20,998 bases of DNA from Promethearchaeota archaeon (GCA_019057775.1 JAHLWT010000273.1:1-20998), one strand, 5' to 3'; shown: positions 1-7,474, numbered from the stretch's first letter. A program made the numbers and translations. Notes: generated by a model not told the origin, from the letters alone.

Positions 1-63
1 AATGAATTACGTAGTAGATTCTTTTCATAAATTTAAAAATACGACACCGAAAAATGTTTTAAA

Positions 64-99
64 CTGAGTGTGAGTCTATTACTGAGAGTGAATCTATTA
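64..99 (+). repeat. Tandem 18-bp direct repeat, possible operator
   Basis: Two copies stand back to back, CTGAGTGTGAGTCTATTA then CTGAGAGTGAATCTATTA, and differ at 2 of 18 positions. They end just before the TATA element of the next gene, where an archaeal regulator could act. That they bind a protein is inference from position and symmetry of spacing. Confidence 0.5.
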
Positions 100-101
100 A
101 T

Positions 102-107
102 TTTATA
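102..107 (+). promoter_or_regulatory. TATA box of the first gene
   Basis: TTTATA is centred about 29 nt before the ATG at 134, the usual distance for an archaeal promoter driving a leaderless or nearly leaderless mRNA. No Shine-Dalgarno sequence lies before that ATG, which agrees with this. Confidence 0.5.
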
Positions 108-133
108 TCTTTAAAATCGTTATTTATATTGTT

Positions 134-568
134 ATGAGTAAAAAAGAAAAGATCAAACACTCCTTTTCAAAAGAAGAAAAAGAATTAATACAGAAAAAGA
201 AGAGAGAACTCAGATCCATGGGAGTTCCACGAGATCAGTGGAGTTTCTATATCCAACAAGAATTAAGTATGTTAAAGAAATCAAAAGGTATTCGTCGTTC
301 AAAATTTATGAATAAAATTAACAAGGGGTTTAGTAAGGTTGTTCAGAAAGTTGCATCAAAAAAGCTTGAAAATTTTAAAGATCAACTTGAAGAATTCGAA
401 GATTTATTTAAACAAGGCTCCCAAGATGAGATGGGTTTTATGAATGAGATGTTTTCTGATATTAGATTTGATAATATTAACGATTTAGGGAAAAATGGAA
501 CAACTTTGAAAAAAGTTCCACAGAAAAAAAAGATAGTTGTGGACCTCGATTTCTTAGATGATGATTAA
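134..568 (+). CDS. Small charged protein of unknown function
   Basis: A 144-residue soluble protein that I do not recognise. The N-terminal two thirds are lysine-rich and predicted helical (residues 10-85, with a KEEKELIQKKKRELR stretch). The C-terminal third is acidic and ends in DLDFLDDD. There is no signal peptide, membrane span or cysteine pattern. The basic-then-acidic layout suggests binding to a nucleic acid or a partner protein, but nothing identifies it. The ATG fits a leaderless start, with a TATA box about 29 nt upstream and no ribosome binding site. It stands alone, convergent with the toxin-antitoxin pair that follows. Its coding status rests on the intact frame, the promoter and natural amino-acid composition. 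Confidence 0.6.
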   Translation: MSKKEKIKHSFSKEEKELIQKKKRELRSMGVPRDQWSFYIQQELSMLKKSKGIRRSKFMNKINKGFSKVVQKVASKKLENFKDQLEEFEDLFKQGSQDEMGFMNEMFSDIRFDNINDLGKNGTTLKKVPQKKKIVVDLDFLDDD

Positions 569-641
569 AGATTTATATTCCAAATCAAAAACTTAATTAC
601 TCTAGTAAAGTTATTTCTTTTTCCTTGGAGTTAAAAATCAT

Positions 642-986
642 TTATTCTTCATTGATAATTAGCTTAATAATTTCTTTTAATTGAGGAATATGGTTTTCAA
701 CCACATCCCAAACTAAGTCATAATCAACACCAAAATACTTATGGATTAGTTTATCTCTCATTCCCGCAATTTTATTCCATTCGATCTGTTTATATTGTTC
801 ACATACTTTTTTAGGAATGGTTTTTACAGTTTCTCCAATAATCTCCAAACTTCTAACAAATGCTCTTTTTAATGTTTCATCTTTAATAAACTCATCATGC
901 GTTAATCCTTTTGATTTGATTGATAAATAATTAATCTCATTATATATATGATTGATTTTGTCCATATAATTGTTAGATTGATTCAA
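642..986 (-). CDS. hepT: HepT-like (DUF86) toxin of a MntA-HepT pair
   Basis: A 114-residue all-helical protein of the HepT/DUF86 (HEPN) family. It carries the RX4-6HXY active-site motif as R77-DKLI-H82-K-Y84, near the usual position two thirds along. In known pairs the toxin is an RNase that the nucleotidyltransferase partner silences by AMPylating the motif tyrosine. It is the second gene of the pair and overlaps the end of mntA by 14 nt, so the two are probably translationally coupled. The frame opens with TTG. I keep that start because AAAGGAGG sits 6 nt upstream of it, inside mntA; the first ATG is 7 codons further in (965). Length and motif are normal, so it looks intact. Confidence 0.85.
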   Translation of the reverse strand: MNQSNNYMDKINHIYNEINYLSIKSKGLTHDEFIKDETLKRAFVRSLEIIGETVKTIPKKVCEQYKQIEWNKIAGMRDKLIHKYFGVDYDLVWDVVENHIPQLKEIIKLIINEE

Positions 987-1278
987 AATAAGCCTCCTTT
1001 AAGATCTTGGGCTTCATATAAGGATTGAGAGCATTGATCGTGAGTAAATCTACTTTTCTCTCCAAAAGACGTTCTAATAAAAAGGCTAATTCTATAAAAT
1101 TATCATAATTTTTTTTCCCATCCTCAAACTGGACTATAAAATCGACATCACTCTCATTAGTATTTTCTCCTCTCAAAACGGAGCCAAAAATTCCAATCTT
1201 TATAACATAATACTTCTTTAATTTTTCTTTATGTTGCTTGAGAAGCTTGAATATCTCTTCTTTATTTAAAGCTTTCAT
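973..1278 (-). CDS. mntA: MntA-like nucleotidyltransferase antitoxin
   Basis: A minimal nucleotidyltransferase of 101 residues from the ATG at 1278; a TTG five codons upstream (1293) is possible. It has the GSX10DXD signature as G32-S33 and D44-V-D46, with a third carboxylate at D77 in KVDLL. In MntA-HepT systems this enzyme transfers AMP to the HepT tyrosine and so neutralises the toxin. The antitoxin-first order and the 14-nt overlap with hepT match that arrangement. GTGAG lies shortly before the ATG. An AT-rich TATA-like stretch upstream (about 1310-1325) could drive the pair. All metal-binding residues are present, so the module appears functional. Confidence 0.85.
   Translation of the reverse strand: MKALNKEEIFKLLKQHKEKLKKYYVIKIGIFGSVLRGENTNESDVDFIVQFEDGKKNYDNFIELAFLLERLLERKVDLLTINALNPYMKPKILKEAYFESI
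993..1000 (-). promoter_or_regulatory. Shine-Dalgarno that decides the hepT start
   Basis: On the minus strand this reads AAAGGAGG, inside the last codons of mntA, with a 6-nt spacer to the TTG at 986. The match is near perfect and favours TTG over the internal ATG at 965. Confidence 0.6.
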
Positions 1279-1293
1279 GTTTTTCTCACTCAA

Positions 1294-1665
1294 TAGGTAT
1301 TATTCATATTTATTAAATATATTCATCCTAATAAATTAAGAATATGTTACCATCTAAATATAATGGGAATTTGACGATAGAATAAAAAAAAAATTGTCAA
1401 TGAAATAGATTTCATTTTTATTAATAGTAAAACATTATCATATAAATTTTAAATATCAGATATCTACTAATGTTGTATTCCATAGCTGTATTTTTAAGCC
1501 ATTATACTTTACTAAAAAAATTTTATTAAATATATGGATTTTTAAGCTAAATTAGATGTGATTAGTCCTTTAAAATGTGTATCAAAGGTTGCTAAAAACT
1601 TGTTAAATCTCTGTTTTCAGCCATATAATAAAACTTAAAATATTTCTTAAAAATTTTTAATTTTT
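1294..1665. other. Gene-free AT-rich spacer with an 18-bp palindrome
   Basis: No convincing reading frame or RNA gene is visible. The right side of mntA holds its probable promoter. A perfect palindrome, AATGAAAT-AG-ATTTCATT, lies at 1399-1416, about 120 bp upstream of mntA; it could be an operator or a chance match in AT-rich DNA. The rest is AT-rich sequence downstream of the PHP-family gene. Confidence 0.4.
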
Positions 1666-2526
1666 TTAAATTTTAACTAAATTTTGCTCTCGTTTTTGAT
1701 ATTTACACAGATGGGTTAAACCCCATCTCTTTGCATTTTCGATGAATTCTTCAAACATGTAACCTATATATTCTGGTCTATGAGCATCAGAACCTAGCAA
1801 TATGGGAATATCCCTTAGAATTATTTCTTTAACAATTTCTTCGCTAGGAAATTGACTCCCGATTCCTTTAAGAGTTCCAGAAGTATTAATCTCAATTGCC
1901 ATTCCCTTATTTTTTATTTTATCTAAAAGTGTTAGAAGCTTCTGCCACACTTTTGGGGAATAATCAGGAGTACTTGGACGAAACAGAACACGTTGATTAT
2001 CAAAATGGGCAATGACGTCAAAAAAATCAGTTTCTACCAACTTCCTTAATTTATCAAAATACTCTAAGTTAATTTTTTCAGTACCATATTTTTTAAGAGC
2101 TTTACTGCTCTGACGTGGATCCATTAATATTATAGGAGATTCGTGCCATTTTATGTCATGGATCGCAGCTAGTAAATAATCATAATCATCCATGAACGGT
2201 TCAAGAACCTTTTTTTGGAGCGTCAATGCGTTTCCTGGAGTGAAGAAGTTAACTTCAGTCGAGATTTTTATCTCTATTTTATTCTTGTATTTTTCCCTAA
2301 GGTTTTTAATTTCTTCAATGTAATGAGGGAATTCCTTCACTTCCATAGAAGCACTCCTAATTAAGTCATTTAATTGTGGATCATCTATTATCGCTCCTAA
2401 TGGGAAATGATCTGATATTCCAATTTCTTGGAGGTTCTTATCGATTGCTGCTTCCACATAATCTATAATTTCACCTAAGGCATGTCCACAACGTCTATTA
2501 TGGCTATGATAATCCATTAATTTCAT
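1666..2526 (-). CDS. PHP-domain phosphatase, histidinol-phosphatase type
   Basis: A metal-dependent phosphoesterase of the PHP superfamily, most like the HisK/YtvP-type histidinol-phosphatases that remove phosphate from L-histidinol phosphate. The metal ligands are in the expected order: DYHSH near the N-terminus, GISDHFP about 35 residues on, an EVNFF glutamate, AAIHDI, FDVIAHFD and the C-terminal GSDAHRPEYIG. IEINTSG sits before the last motif as usual. The length (about 286) is normal for the family. The frame opens with TTG at 2538, but the ATG at 2526 is the better start; a TTTAAATC element lies just upstream at 2545-2552 on the minus strand. No other his genes are adjacent, so the true substrate is open. 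Confidence 0.75.
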   Translation of the reverse strand: MKLMDYHSHNRRCGHALGEIIDYVEAAIDKNLQEIGISDHFPLGAIIDDPQLNDLIRSASMEVKEFPHYIEEIKNLREKYKNKIEIKISTEVNFFTPGNALTLQKKVLEPFMDDYDYLLAAIHDIKWHESPIILMDPRQSSKALKKYGTEKINLEYFDKLRKLVETDFFDVIAHFDNQRVLFRPSTPDYSPKVWQKLLTLLDKIKNKGMAIEINTSGTLKGIGSQFPSEEIVKEIILRDIPILLGSDAHRPEYIGYMFEEFIENAKRWGLTHLCKYQKREQNLVKI

Positions 2527-2673
2527 TTTTTGTACCAAAATATAGATTTAAAAGAATATTTATGAATATTATTTATTTTTGAAAAAATTTTGTATTTAGG
2601 TTTGAATTCACGTGTTAAGTATTAAGTATCGAGTTTTTGATTGCACAAAATACTAAGAAAAATAGGAAGTATA

Positions 2674-2691
2674 AAATAGGTTTCCCTATTT
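2674..2691. repeat. Inverted repeat before the SDR promoter
   Basis: AAATAGG-TTTC-CCTATTT is a perfect 7-bp inverted repeat with a 4-nt centre. It ends 5 bp before the TATA element of the SDR gene, where a regulator would interfere with TBP/TFB binding. Operator function is inferred. Confidence 0.4.
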
Positions 2692-2696
2692 GTAAA

Positions 2697-2704
2697 TTTA
2701 TATA
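2697..2704 (+). promoter_or_regulatory. TATA box of the SDR gene
   Basis: TTTATATA matches the archaeal consensus and predicts a start of transcription near 2728, giving a leader of about 60 nt. That fits the strong ribosome binding site at this gene. The promoter is AT-rich like the host while the coding region is not. Confidence 0.45.
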
Positions 2705-2776
2705 TTAATTCAAATAAAAGATGAATATAATGAGAAAATTAAATAGAGATTTTCCCTGTTTTATTCTGAGACTTTT

Positions 2777-2785
2777 GAGGGGGAG
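2777..2785 (+). promoter_or_regulatory. Shine-Dalgarno of the SDR gene
   Basis: GAGGGGGAG lies a few bases before the ATG at 2789 and fixes that start. Most neighbouring genes have weak or no such site. Confidence 0.6.
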
Positions 2786-2788
2786 AAA

Positions 2789-3871
2789 ATGCCAGCAGTA
2801 AAATCGTCGGATGGTCCGGTTGCGGTGACCGGTGCTTCGGGTTATGTCGGATCCCATGTAGTGATCGCGTTGATGAAGCACGGATACACAATACACGCTT
2901 GTGTGACCCAACTGAATAACCCAGATAAGACTGAGCACCTTCTGAAACTCAATGGGGGTGACTATCCCGGTCATGTAGAGCTTTTTAGGGCCAATCTACT
3001 CGAGGAGGGTAGTTATGATATACCATTCACAGATTGTACTGCCGTGCTCCATGCTGGCACACCTATGGGTTATGATAACGCCAATAATCCCCGACAGATT
3101 TACGATGGGGCGTTGAATGGTACTAAAAACGTCCTCAACTCAGTCAAGAAAGTGGGTACGATAAAAAGATTTATTTATACGAGTTCTTTTTCTGCCATCC
3201 ATCATCCAATGTCGTCTGGTTATGTTTACACAGAAAAAGACTGGGCTTCGGACAATCGCGAGAGTGACCCGAACTGGATTCCAAAGAGAATTGACGAGGA
3301 TGGCGAGATAGCTTATTCAATGGCCAAGGTTGAGACTGAGCGCATGGCTTACCAATTTGCTGAGATAGATGGTCGTTTTGACGTCATTTCTGTATGTCCT
3401 ATCGTCGTGCTAGGACCACTTGTCTCCAGGGTGCACGAACGGGTATGGTCCTGGCAGTGGATTCTTGGTCGTATGCTGGCTGGGAAAAATTGCGAACGTC
3501 AATGGAAAGCATTATGGAACATCATTGATGTGAGAGACGTCGGCGAATCACAGGCACTTATGATCGAAAGCGACGTCTGTAAGAATGGTTGGCGCTACCA
3601 GCTGAGTGCTACGGATGAATCCGGTGAAATTGACGCGTTACAACTTCAGACACACCTGCAGAAGTTGTTCCCGCAAATCGATGTAGGTGGTCCACCAGAT
3701 GAATTCTACCAGATCATCGAGAAATATGGTAAAGTCTACCAAGCACCGCTTGCTCATTGTGATCGAGCACGCGAGGAACTCGGTCTTAAAACTCATGCAA
3801 TCGAGGATACATTGTATGAAACCGGGCAAACCATGATCGATCTTGGTCTGGTGGAACCGGCTTTGAAGTAA
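2789..3871 (+). CDS. Extended SDR, dihydroflavonol-4-reductase-like
   Basis: A cytosolic NAD(P)-dependent oxidoreductase of the extended short-chain dehydrogenase family, closest in pattern to dihydroflavonol/cinnamoyl-CoA reductases and related ketone or aldehyde reductases. The Rossmann motif TGASGYVGS starts at T14. The catalytic triad is visible as the serine of TSSFS (about 132-133), Y176 and K180 (YSMAK). The full 360-residue length is normal. The substrate cannot be told from sequence. The gene is conspicuous because its GC content is by eye near 50%, against roughly a third in its neighbours, and it uses codons such as CGC, GTC and GAC that are rare around it. It stands alone on the plus strand and ends 17 bp from an MFS relic. 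Recent horizontal acquisition, probably from a bacterium, is the likely explanation; assembly contamination is the alternative. Confidence 0.85.
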   Translation: MPAVKSSDGPVAVTGASGYVGSHVVIALMKHGYTIHACVTQLNNPDKTEHLLKLNGGDYPGHVELFRANLLEEGSYDIPFTDCTAVLHAGTPMGYDNANNPRQIYDGALNGTKNVLNSVKKVGTIKRFIYTSSFSAIHHPMSSGYVYTEKDWASDNRESDPNWIPKRIDEDGEIAYSMAKVETERMAYQFAEIDGRFDVISVCPIVVLGPLVSRVHERVWSWQWILGRMLAGKNCERQWKALWNIIDVRDVGESQALMIESDVCKNGWRYQLSATDESGEIDALQLQTHLQKLFPQIDVGGPPDEFYQIIEKYGKVYQAPLAHCDRAREELGLKTHAIEDTLYETGQTMIDLGLVEPALK

Positions 3872-3888
3872 GTTTATAGTAACAAAAA

Positions 3889-3957
3889 ATTTATTGCTAC
3901 TTCCTTTAAATCACGACCACGGGTTTCAAGAATAAGGAAAAATATTAGTGGTATGAT
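3889..3957 (-). pseudogene. 3'-end relic of a second MFS transporter copy
   Basis: In the frame shown, 23 codons match the end of the adjacent intact transporter. Both share LIPETRGRDLKKVAIN-like sequence; here it reads LILETRGRDLKEVAIN, and 19 of 23 residues are identical. A TAG lies immediately 5' of the match, and the original stop after the final Asn is lost, so the frame runs on a few codons. This is a decayed tail of a tandem copy located downstream of the surviving gene. It is too short to function. Confidence 0.8.
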
Positions 3958-4082
3958 CTATTCATAGTAAACTTTCCTCAATTCATCTACTTTATCTGAT
4001 TGGATTTTCACGATATTTCACGATTTTTCAATTTTCTATAAAATCGTTATAATTTTAAGTAAGAAATAGCATACTAATAACG

Positions 4083-4175
4083 ATGACTACTATAGATGAA
4101 AAAAAGAAGTTAAAGAAGGAAAAGGAGAAATTTATGGAAAATGATGAAATTAGCAATAACACTAAAGCTGCTTAA
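4083..4175 (+). CDS. Possible 30-residue charged peptide or truncated 5' end
   Basis: A short frame beginning MTTIDEKKKLKKEKEKF and ending NTKAA, very rich in lysine and glutamate. A TATA-like CTATAAAA lies about 45 bp upstream. It could be a small protein, or the surviving N-terminus of a lost gene in this turnover-prone gap. Its composition could also arise by chance in purine-rich DNA. Confidence 0.25.
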   Translation: MTTIDEKKKLKKEKEKFMENDEISNNTKAA

Positions 4176-4220
4176 TTAAACTCATATTAAATCATCAAAT
4201 GTGTTTCAATAGATAAAAAT

Positions 4221-5591
4221 CTAATTTATTGCTACTTTTTTTAAATCACGGCCACGGGTTTCAGGAATAAGGAAATAAATGAGGGGCACTATTGGGAACA
4301 TAAAAAAGCACAAAGTAATCCCAATCATTTGAATTCCAAAAACGGGATATAATGGTGCGACAATCAATAATCTTACAATGCTTATTGCTATCATGACGAA
4401 CGTTTGTAAGCCATTCCCAACACCCCTCAATTCTGTCGGGATTAATTCTATGGAGATGAGTGTAGTAAGAGTCCAAATCCCCCCTCTTGACGCCATTGCT
4501 ATGATTTTCAAAGGTACCATAATACTAAACCTTAGAGGGGCAATTGTAATGTGGGCAGCCCATAAATATTGTAGAATCACTGAAATCGGGTAAGTTATAC
4601 CATAGATTATAAGTAAAGGTTTTCTCCCCCAGGAATCTGCAACTTTTCCTGTAATTAGATATATTATTACAGCCGTACCAATTAAGGAGACTATGACAAG
4701 TATACTATATTCTTGAGAAGACATCGCCGAATAATTCATCATGTACGGTTCTATTATATTTCCTGCGCCAAAACCAATGGCAACTAGGATGGTTACAATT
4801 AAAAGCGTAAAATAAGCTTTTTTTATGTCGCTTTTAAAGATTTTAGTTATCCCTCCTATAACCGAATGATTTTCTTTAGCTTCTTTATCTTTTACTTCTC
4901 TTTTAGAATCCTCTAAATCTTTGAATTCGTAGGCAGAAGTTTCTTTAAAGGAATAAGCAATAATGAACGTAATAACAAATCCCGCGATAATTGAAAAATA
5001 TAACACATTTTTCCAATGTACTATTGTAAACTCTTTATCGTTTGTAATAAAAAAAAAGCGGCTTATATTGAAAATAATTGGCCCTAAAATGCCCACCATC
5101 AAGATAATTGTTGACCAAATTGCGTTTTTTCCCTTTGGCGCCTCTTCACTCATATAGATCATCCACACATTTACACTTCCTGCTAAAGTTATAAAAAATG
5201 CTGCGATCGTGAATATGATTAATGAATCCGTGAGTAATTGAACTAATGACATGGTAGCCATTATTAAACTAATTAATATCAGAATTGGTTTTCTCCCAAT
5301 GTGATCTGCATATTTTTGAACGAAGATTGCTAAGAAACCCCCTAGTCCAGCAATTAAGCCTATATATGATAGATATGTTAAACCTAGTTCAAATTCTACA
5401 TTCGGAAAAAAATACCAGACTAAAGCCGTAGTTTTTGGTCCATCGATCGTGTAGGAACGGTATATCTGAAATAAAGACAGAATGCTGATTAAATATAATA
5501 AATAACCTTTAGATCTAGTTGTTTTTGGTGCGATAAAATCTCCTGTCTCAGATAGCACGATGTCATCTGTTAAATATTTGTCTTCAACCAT
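4221..5591 (-). CDS. MFS transporter, sugar-porter-like
   Basis: A 456-residue integral membrane carrier of the major facilitator superfamily. About 12 spans can be drawn: six before and six after a charged central loop near residues 220-250 (SKREVKDKEAKEN). The loop 2-3 signature is DHIGRKP, and its repeat in the second half is ADSWGRKP. The C-terminal PETRGRDL matches the PET(K/R)G motif of the sugar-porter subfamily, so a sugar or organic acid moved with protons is likely. The ATG has a TTTAAACC element about 25 nt upstream, consistent with a leaderless message. A decayed copy of its 3' end lies about 260 bp downstream, so the locus once held a duplicate. Confidence 0.85.
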   Translation of the reverse strand: MVEDKYLTDDIVLSETGDFIAPKTTRSKGYLLYLISILSLFQIYRSYTIDGPKTTALVWYFFPNVEFELGLTYLSYIGLIAGLGGFLAIFVQKYADHIGRKPILILISLIMATMSLVQLLTDSLIIFTIAAFFITLAGSVNVWMIYMSEEAPKGKNAIWSTIILMVGILGPIIFNISRFFFITNDKEFTIVHWKNVLYFSIIAGFVITFIIAYSFKETSAYEFKDLEDSKREVKDKEAKENHSVIGGITKIFKSDIKKAYFTLLIVTILVAIGFGAGNIIEPYMMNYSAMSSQEYSILVIVSLIGTAVIIYLITGKVADSWGRKPLLIIYGITYPISVILQYLWAAHITIAPLRFSIMVPLKIIAMASRGGIWTLTTLISIELIPTELRGVGNGLQTFVMIAISIVRLLIVAPLYPVFGIQMIGITLCFFMFPIVPLIYFLIPETRGRDLKKVAIN

Positions 5592-5724
5592 AAAATTAAA
5601 ACCATAAATATTGGTTTAAAATTCAATAAATTTTTATTAGTAAAATAAGAAAAGCTTATTAAACTTTATACCAACCAAGATTTCTCAATAATAATACAGT
5701 TTTACTTAAATAAATATTAAGTCG

Positions 5725-5817
5725 CTAAGAATATGGCATTTCTAAACCATTTTCTGTAGCAAACTCCCTCGCTTCACCCACAGGTTGGGAGATTAAAAGA
5801 GAACCAATGATTACATA
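5725..5817 (-). pseudogene. Coding-like gene tail of unknown family
   Basis: Directly after the vapC stop, in another frame, about 30 codons read like protein (IIGSLLISQPVGEAREFA then TENGLEMPYS and a TAG). The DNA is less AT-rich than the spacer around it. It has no start of its own. I cannot name the family. It may be the tail of a gene displaced by vapBC, or a chance frame. Confidence 0.3.
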
Positions 5818-5818
5818 A

Positions 5819-6220
5819 TTAATCCAAAGGAAAGATTTTATTTTTAACTTCTTTTATATCTTTAAGCCCGGGATCTGTAGAATAAATTATTAAATTGTTT
5901 AGATCTGCACATCCACTTATATAAGCATCTACTAGTGATAAAATTTGAGGATTTTTACATTTAAAAATTCCAGATCTTATCGTTAATTGTTCATTTATAT
6001 CAAGGATTTTTATTTTACTGTTTCTAAGAGAAATATTTCTAATTTGGGCGGTATCTTTGCCTAATTTTTCACATGTCTTATAAAAATTCTCACATAAATT
6101 TAATTCTAATGTAAATGCTTTAATGGTTTCATTTTTTATTTGGTTGAAAAGCTTTTTGATGGTTTGATTACCACTAAAAAATAATTCAAAAATGCCTGTA
6201 TCTAAAAATACACGTTTCAT
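5819..6220 (-). CDS. vapC: VapC-like PIN-domain toxin
   Basis: A 133-residue PIN-fold protein, the usual VapC size. The acidic cluster that binds Mg2+ can be placed at D7 (FLDTG), E44, D98 (VDAYISG) and D116 (STDPG), the standard spacing for PIN ribonucleases, so the active site appears complete. Such toxins cut tRNA or rRNA and are held in check by the partner antitoxin. The AbrB-type antitoxin gene precedes it by 32 bp in the same direction, as in vapBC operons. Sequence is divergent from well-known VapC proteins, so the target is unknown. Confidence 0.75.
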   Translation of the reverse strand: MKRVFLDTGIFELFFSGNQTIKKLFNQIKNETIKAFTLELNLCENFYKTCEKLGKDTAQIRNISLRNSKIKILDINEQLTIRSGIFKCKNPQILSLVDAYISGCADLNNLIIYSTDPGLKDIKEVKNKIFPLD

Positions 6221-6252
6221 AATTTATTTATAATTCTCATTTTCAATTTTTT

Positions 6253-6510
6253 TCATTTTTTCTCAGTATCCTTTATTCTTTCTTTTCTTCTCTCTTCATG
6301 TATTTCTCGTATCATTTCATAACCTAATTCTTTAGAATCAACTCCAAATAAATCTTCTAATTCTATGATTGGAATATATAATAAGCCTAGTTTATGTTCT
6401 TTAACGATGAATTTAGACCCATCTTTTATATTTAGCTTTTTCCTTAATTTTGAAGGAATTGTGACCATTCCTCGACTTGTAACTGTTACTTCGTTTTTCA
6501 TTTTTATCAT
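6253..6510 (-). CDS. vapB: VapB-like antitoxin, AbrB/SpoVT fold
   Basis: About 85 residues. The N-terminal half is a swapped-hairpin AbrB DNA-binding domain (VTVTSRGMVTIPSKLRKKL then IKDGSKFIV). The C-terminal half is charged and helical (EMIREIHEERRKERIKD) and would wrap the toxin. It should bind its own promoter and repress the pair. The frame opens with TTG at 6513, but ATG at 6510 is preferred because a TATA element lies 28 nt upstream of it; another ATG at 6501 is possible. Repeated TTTTTCATG sites just upstream of the TATA box are candidate operators. Confidence 0.75.
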   Translation of the reverse strand: MIKMKNEVTVTSRGMVTIPSKLRKKLNIKDGSKFIVKEHKLGLLYIPIIELEDLFGVDSKELGYEMIREIHEERRKERIKDTEKK

Positions 6511-6534
6511 CAATTAAAATTATAATTTACATGT

Positions 6535-6572
6535 ATTTATAATATTTTTCATGTTTAAAAAATTTTTTCATG
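6535..6572 (-). promoter_or_regulatory. vapB promoter with paired upstream repeats
   Basis: On the minus strand a TATAAATA box (6535-6542) is preceded by two copies of the site that reads TTTTTCATG on the plus strand (6545-6553 and 6564-6572). Their pitch is 19 bp, close to two helix turns. A 12-bp palindrome, AAATTATAATTT, lies between the TATA box and the ATG. This layout suits autoregulation by a dimeric AbrB-type antitoxin; binding is inferred. Confidence 0.4.
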
Positions 6573-6669
6573 AATAAATTATTAAATAATGCTTATAAAT
6601 TAATTATAGAGTAATAATAGAAGGTAAAGAGTAGAAAATGAATGGAGCATCAAGATAATAAACTTTGTT

Positions 6670-7293
6670 TTAAAATTCTATTCTTCTTGCGCATTCAGAA
6701 AAACTGCGATAAACGTTCTGTCTTTGGTCATACAAAGCACATGTTAAATAAATTAGCGGATTTTTAATATATAATTCATGATCTGGTTCATACCAGAGTT
6801 TTTCATCCATTAAAATATGCTTAAAATCTTTTTCTCCAATAACTTCTTTAAGGTCTTGTTTATTTAACATAACAATGAGAGGAATTTCTTTAATTAATTT
6901 TCCTCTTGCTACATTTTTTAGCTCTTTCAATGACTCTATATTGTATTCCAATAAGTGGGTTTGTGAGTCAACTGTGAATATGACTCCGTCAGTACCTTTA
7001 AATATTTTTTTTCTTAATGGAGAAAATCTTCTTTGACCTGCCACAGTGTACACGTGATAAAATATTTTTCTTCTGTTTTTTTGTTTTGTAGATTGAAAAA
7101 TGCCTCGGTCAAAATATAGCGTGGCTCCGCTCGCTGTTGAAATTTTTGTTAAATTACCAGTAGGTTCAACATCTTTTTGATTTTCCTTTGTCAATCTATG
7201 AAGTGTATCTACAATTGTTGTCTTTCCTGATCTAAACATCCCCCAATAAAGAATTTTAATATAAACTTTATGATCTGCTGTGAATCGGACCAT
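6670..7293 (-). CDS. Small Ras-like GTPase, MglA/Arf-like
   Basis: A 207-residue single-domain small GTPase. G1 is GMFRSGKTT (residues 18-26), the G3 region is TVAGQ with Q87, G4 is NKQD (144-147) and a TCALY stretch serves as G5. In G3 the usual aspartate of DxxG is a threonine, as in MglA (TVxGQ), and FTVDSQ with a following IESLKEL helix also resembles MglA. There is no lipidation cysteine at either end and no membrane span. GAGG lies 6 nt before the ATG. The gene is divergent from the gelsolin-like gene across 214 bp. Asgard archaea carry many such GTPases; a role in polarity, trafficking or cytoskeleton control is inference. Confidence 0.85.
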   Translation of the reverse strand: MVRFTADHKVYIKILYWGMFRSGKTTIVDTLHRLTKENQKDVEPTGNLTKISTASGATLYFDRGIFQSTKQKNRRKIFYHVYTVAGQRRFSPLRKKIFKGTDGVIFTVDSQTHLLEYNIESLKELKNVARGKLIKEIPLIVMLNKQDLKEVIGEKDFKHILMDEKLWYEPDHELYIKNPLIYLTCALYDQRQNVYRSFSECARRIEF

Positions 7294-7474
7294 GGAAAAC
7301 CTCTTTAATAAAATTTATTCTTGATTAAACTATTAACTTTTCCATTGACTGAGTTTGTTATATATAAGATCCTTCCATAGACTATATATTTTTTTTTCAC
7401 TAATTAAAAATGGACCAGTAATTCTAAAAGAAATTAGGCATTAAAATTGTGATGAAAGTGTCATAATAAAAGGC

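Noticed and set aside
2705..2974. 89-codon minus-strand frame over the SDR start
   Set aside because: Antisense to a well-supported Rossmann N-terminus; composition is not protein-like.
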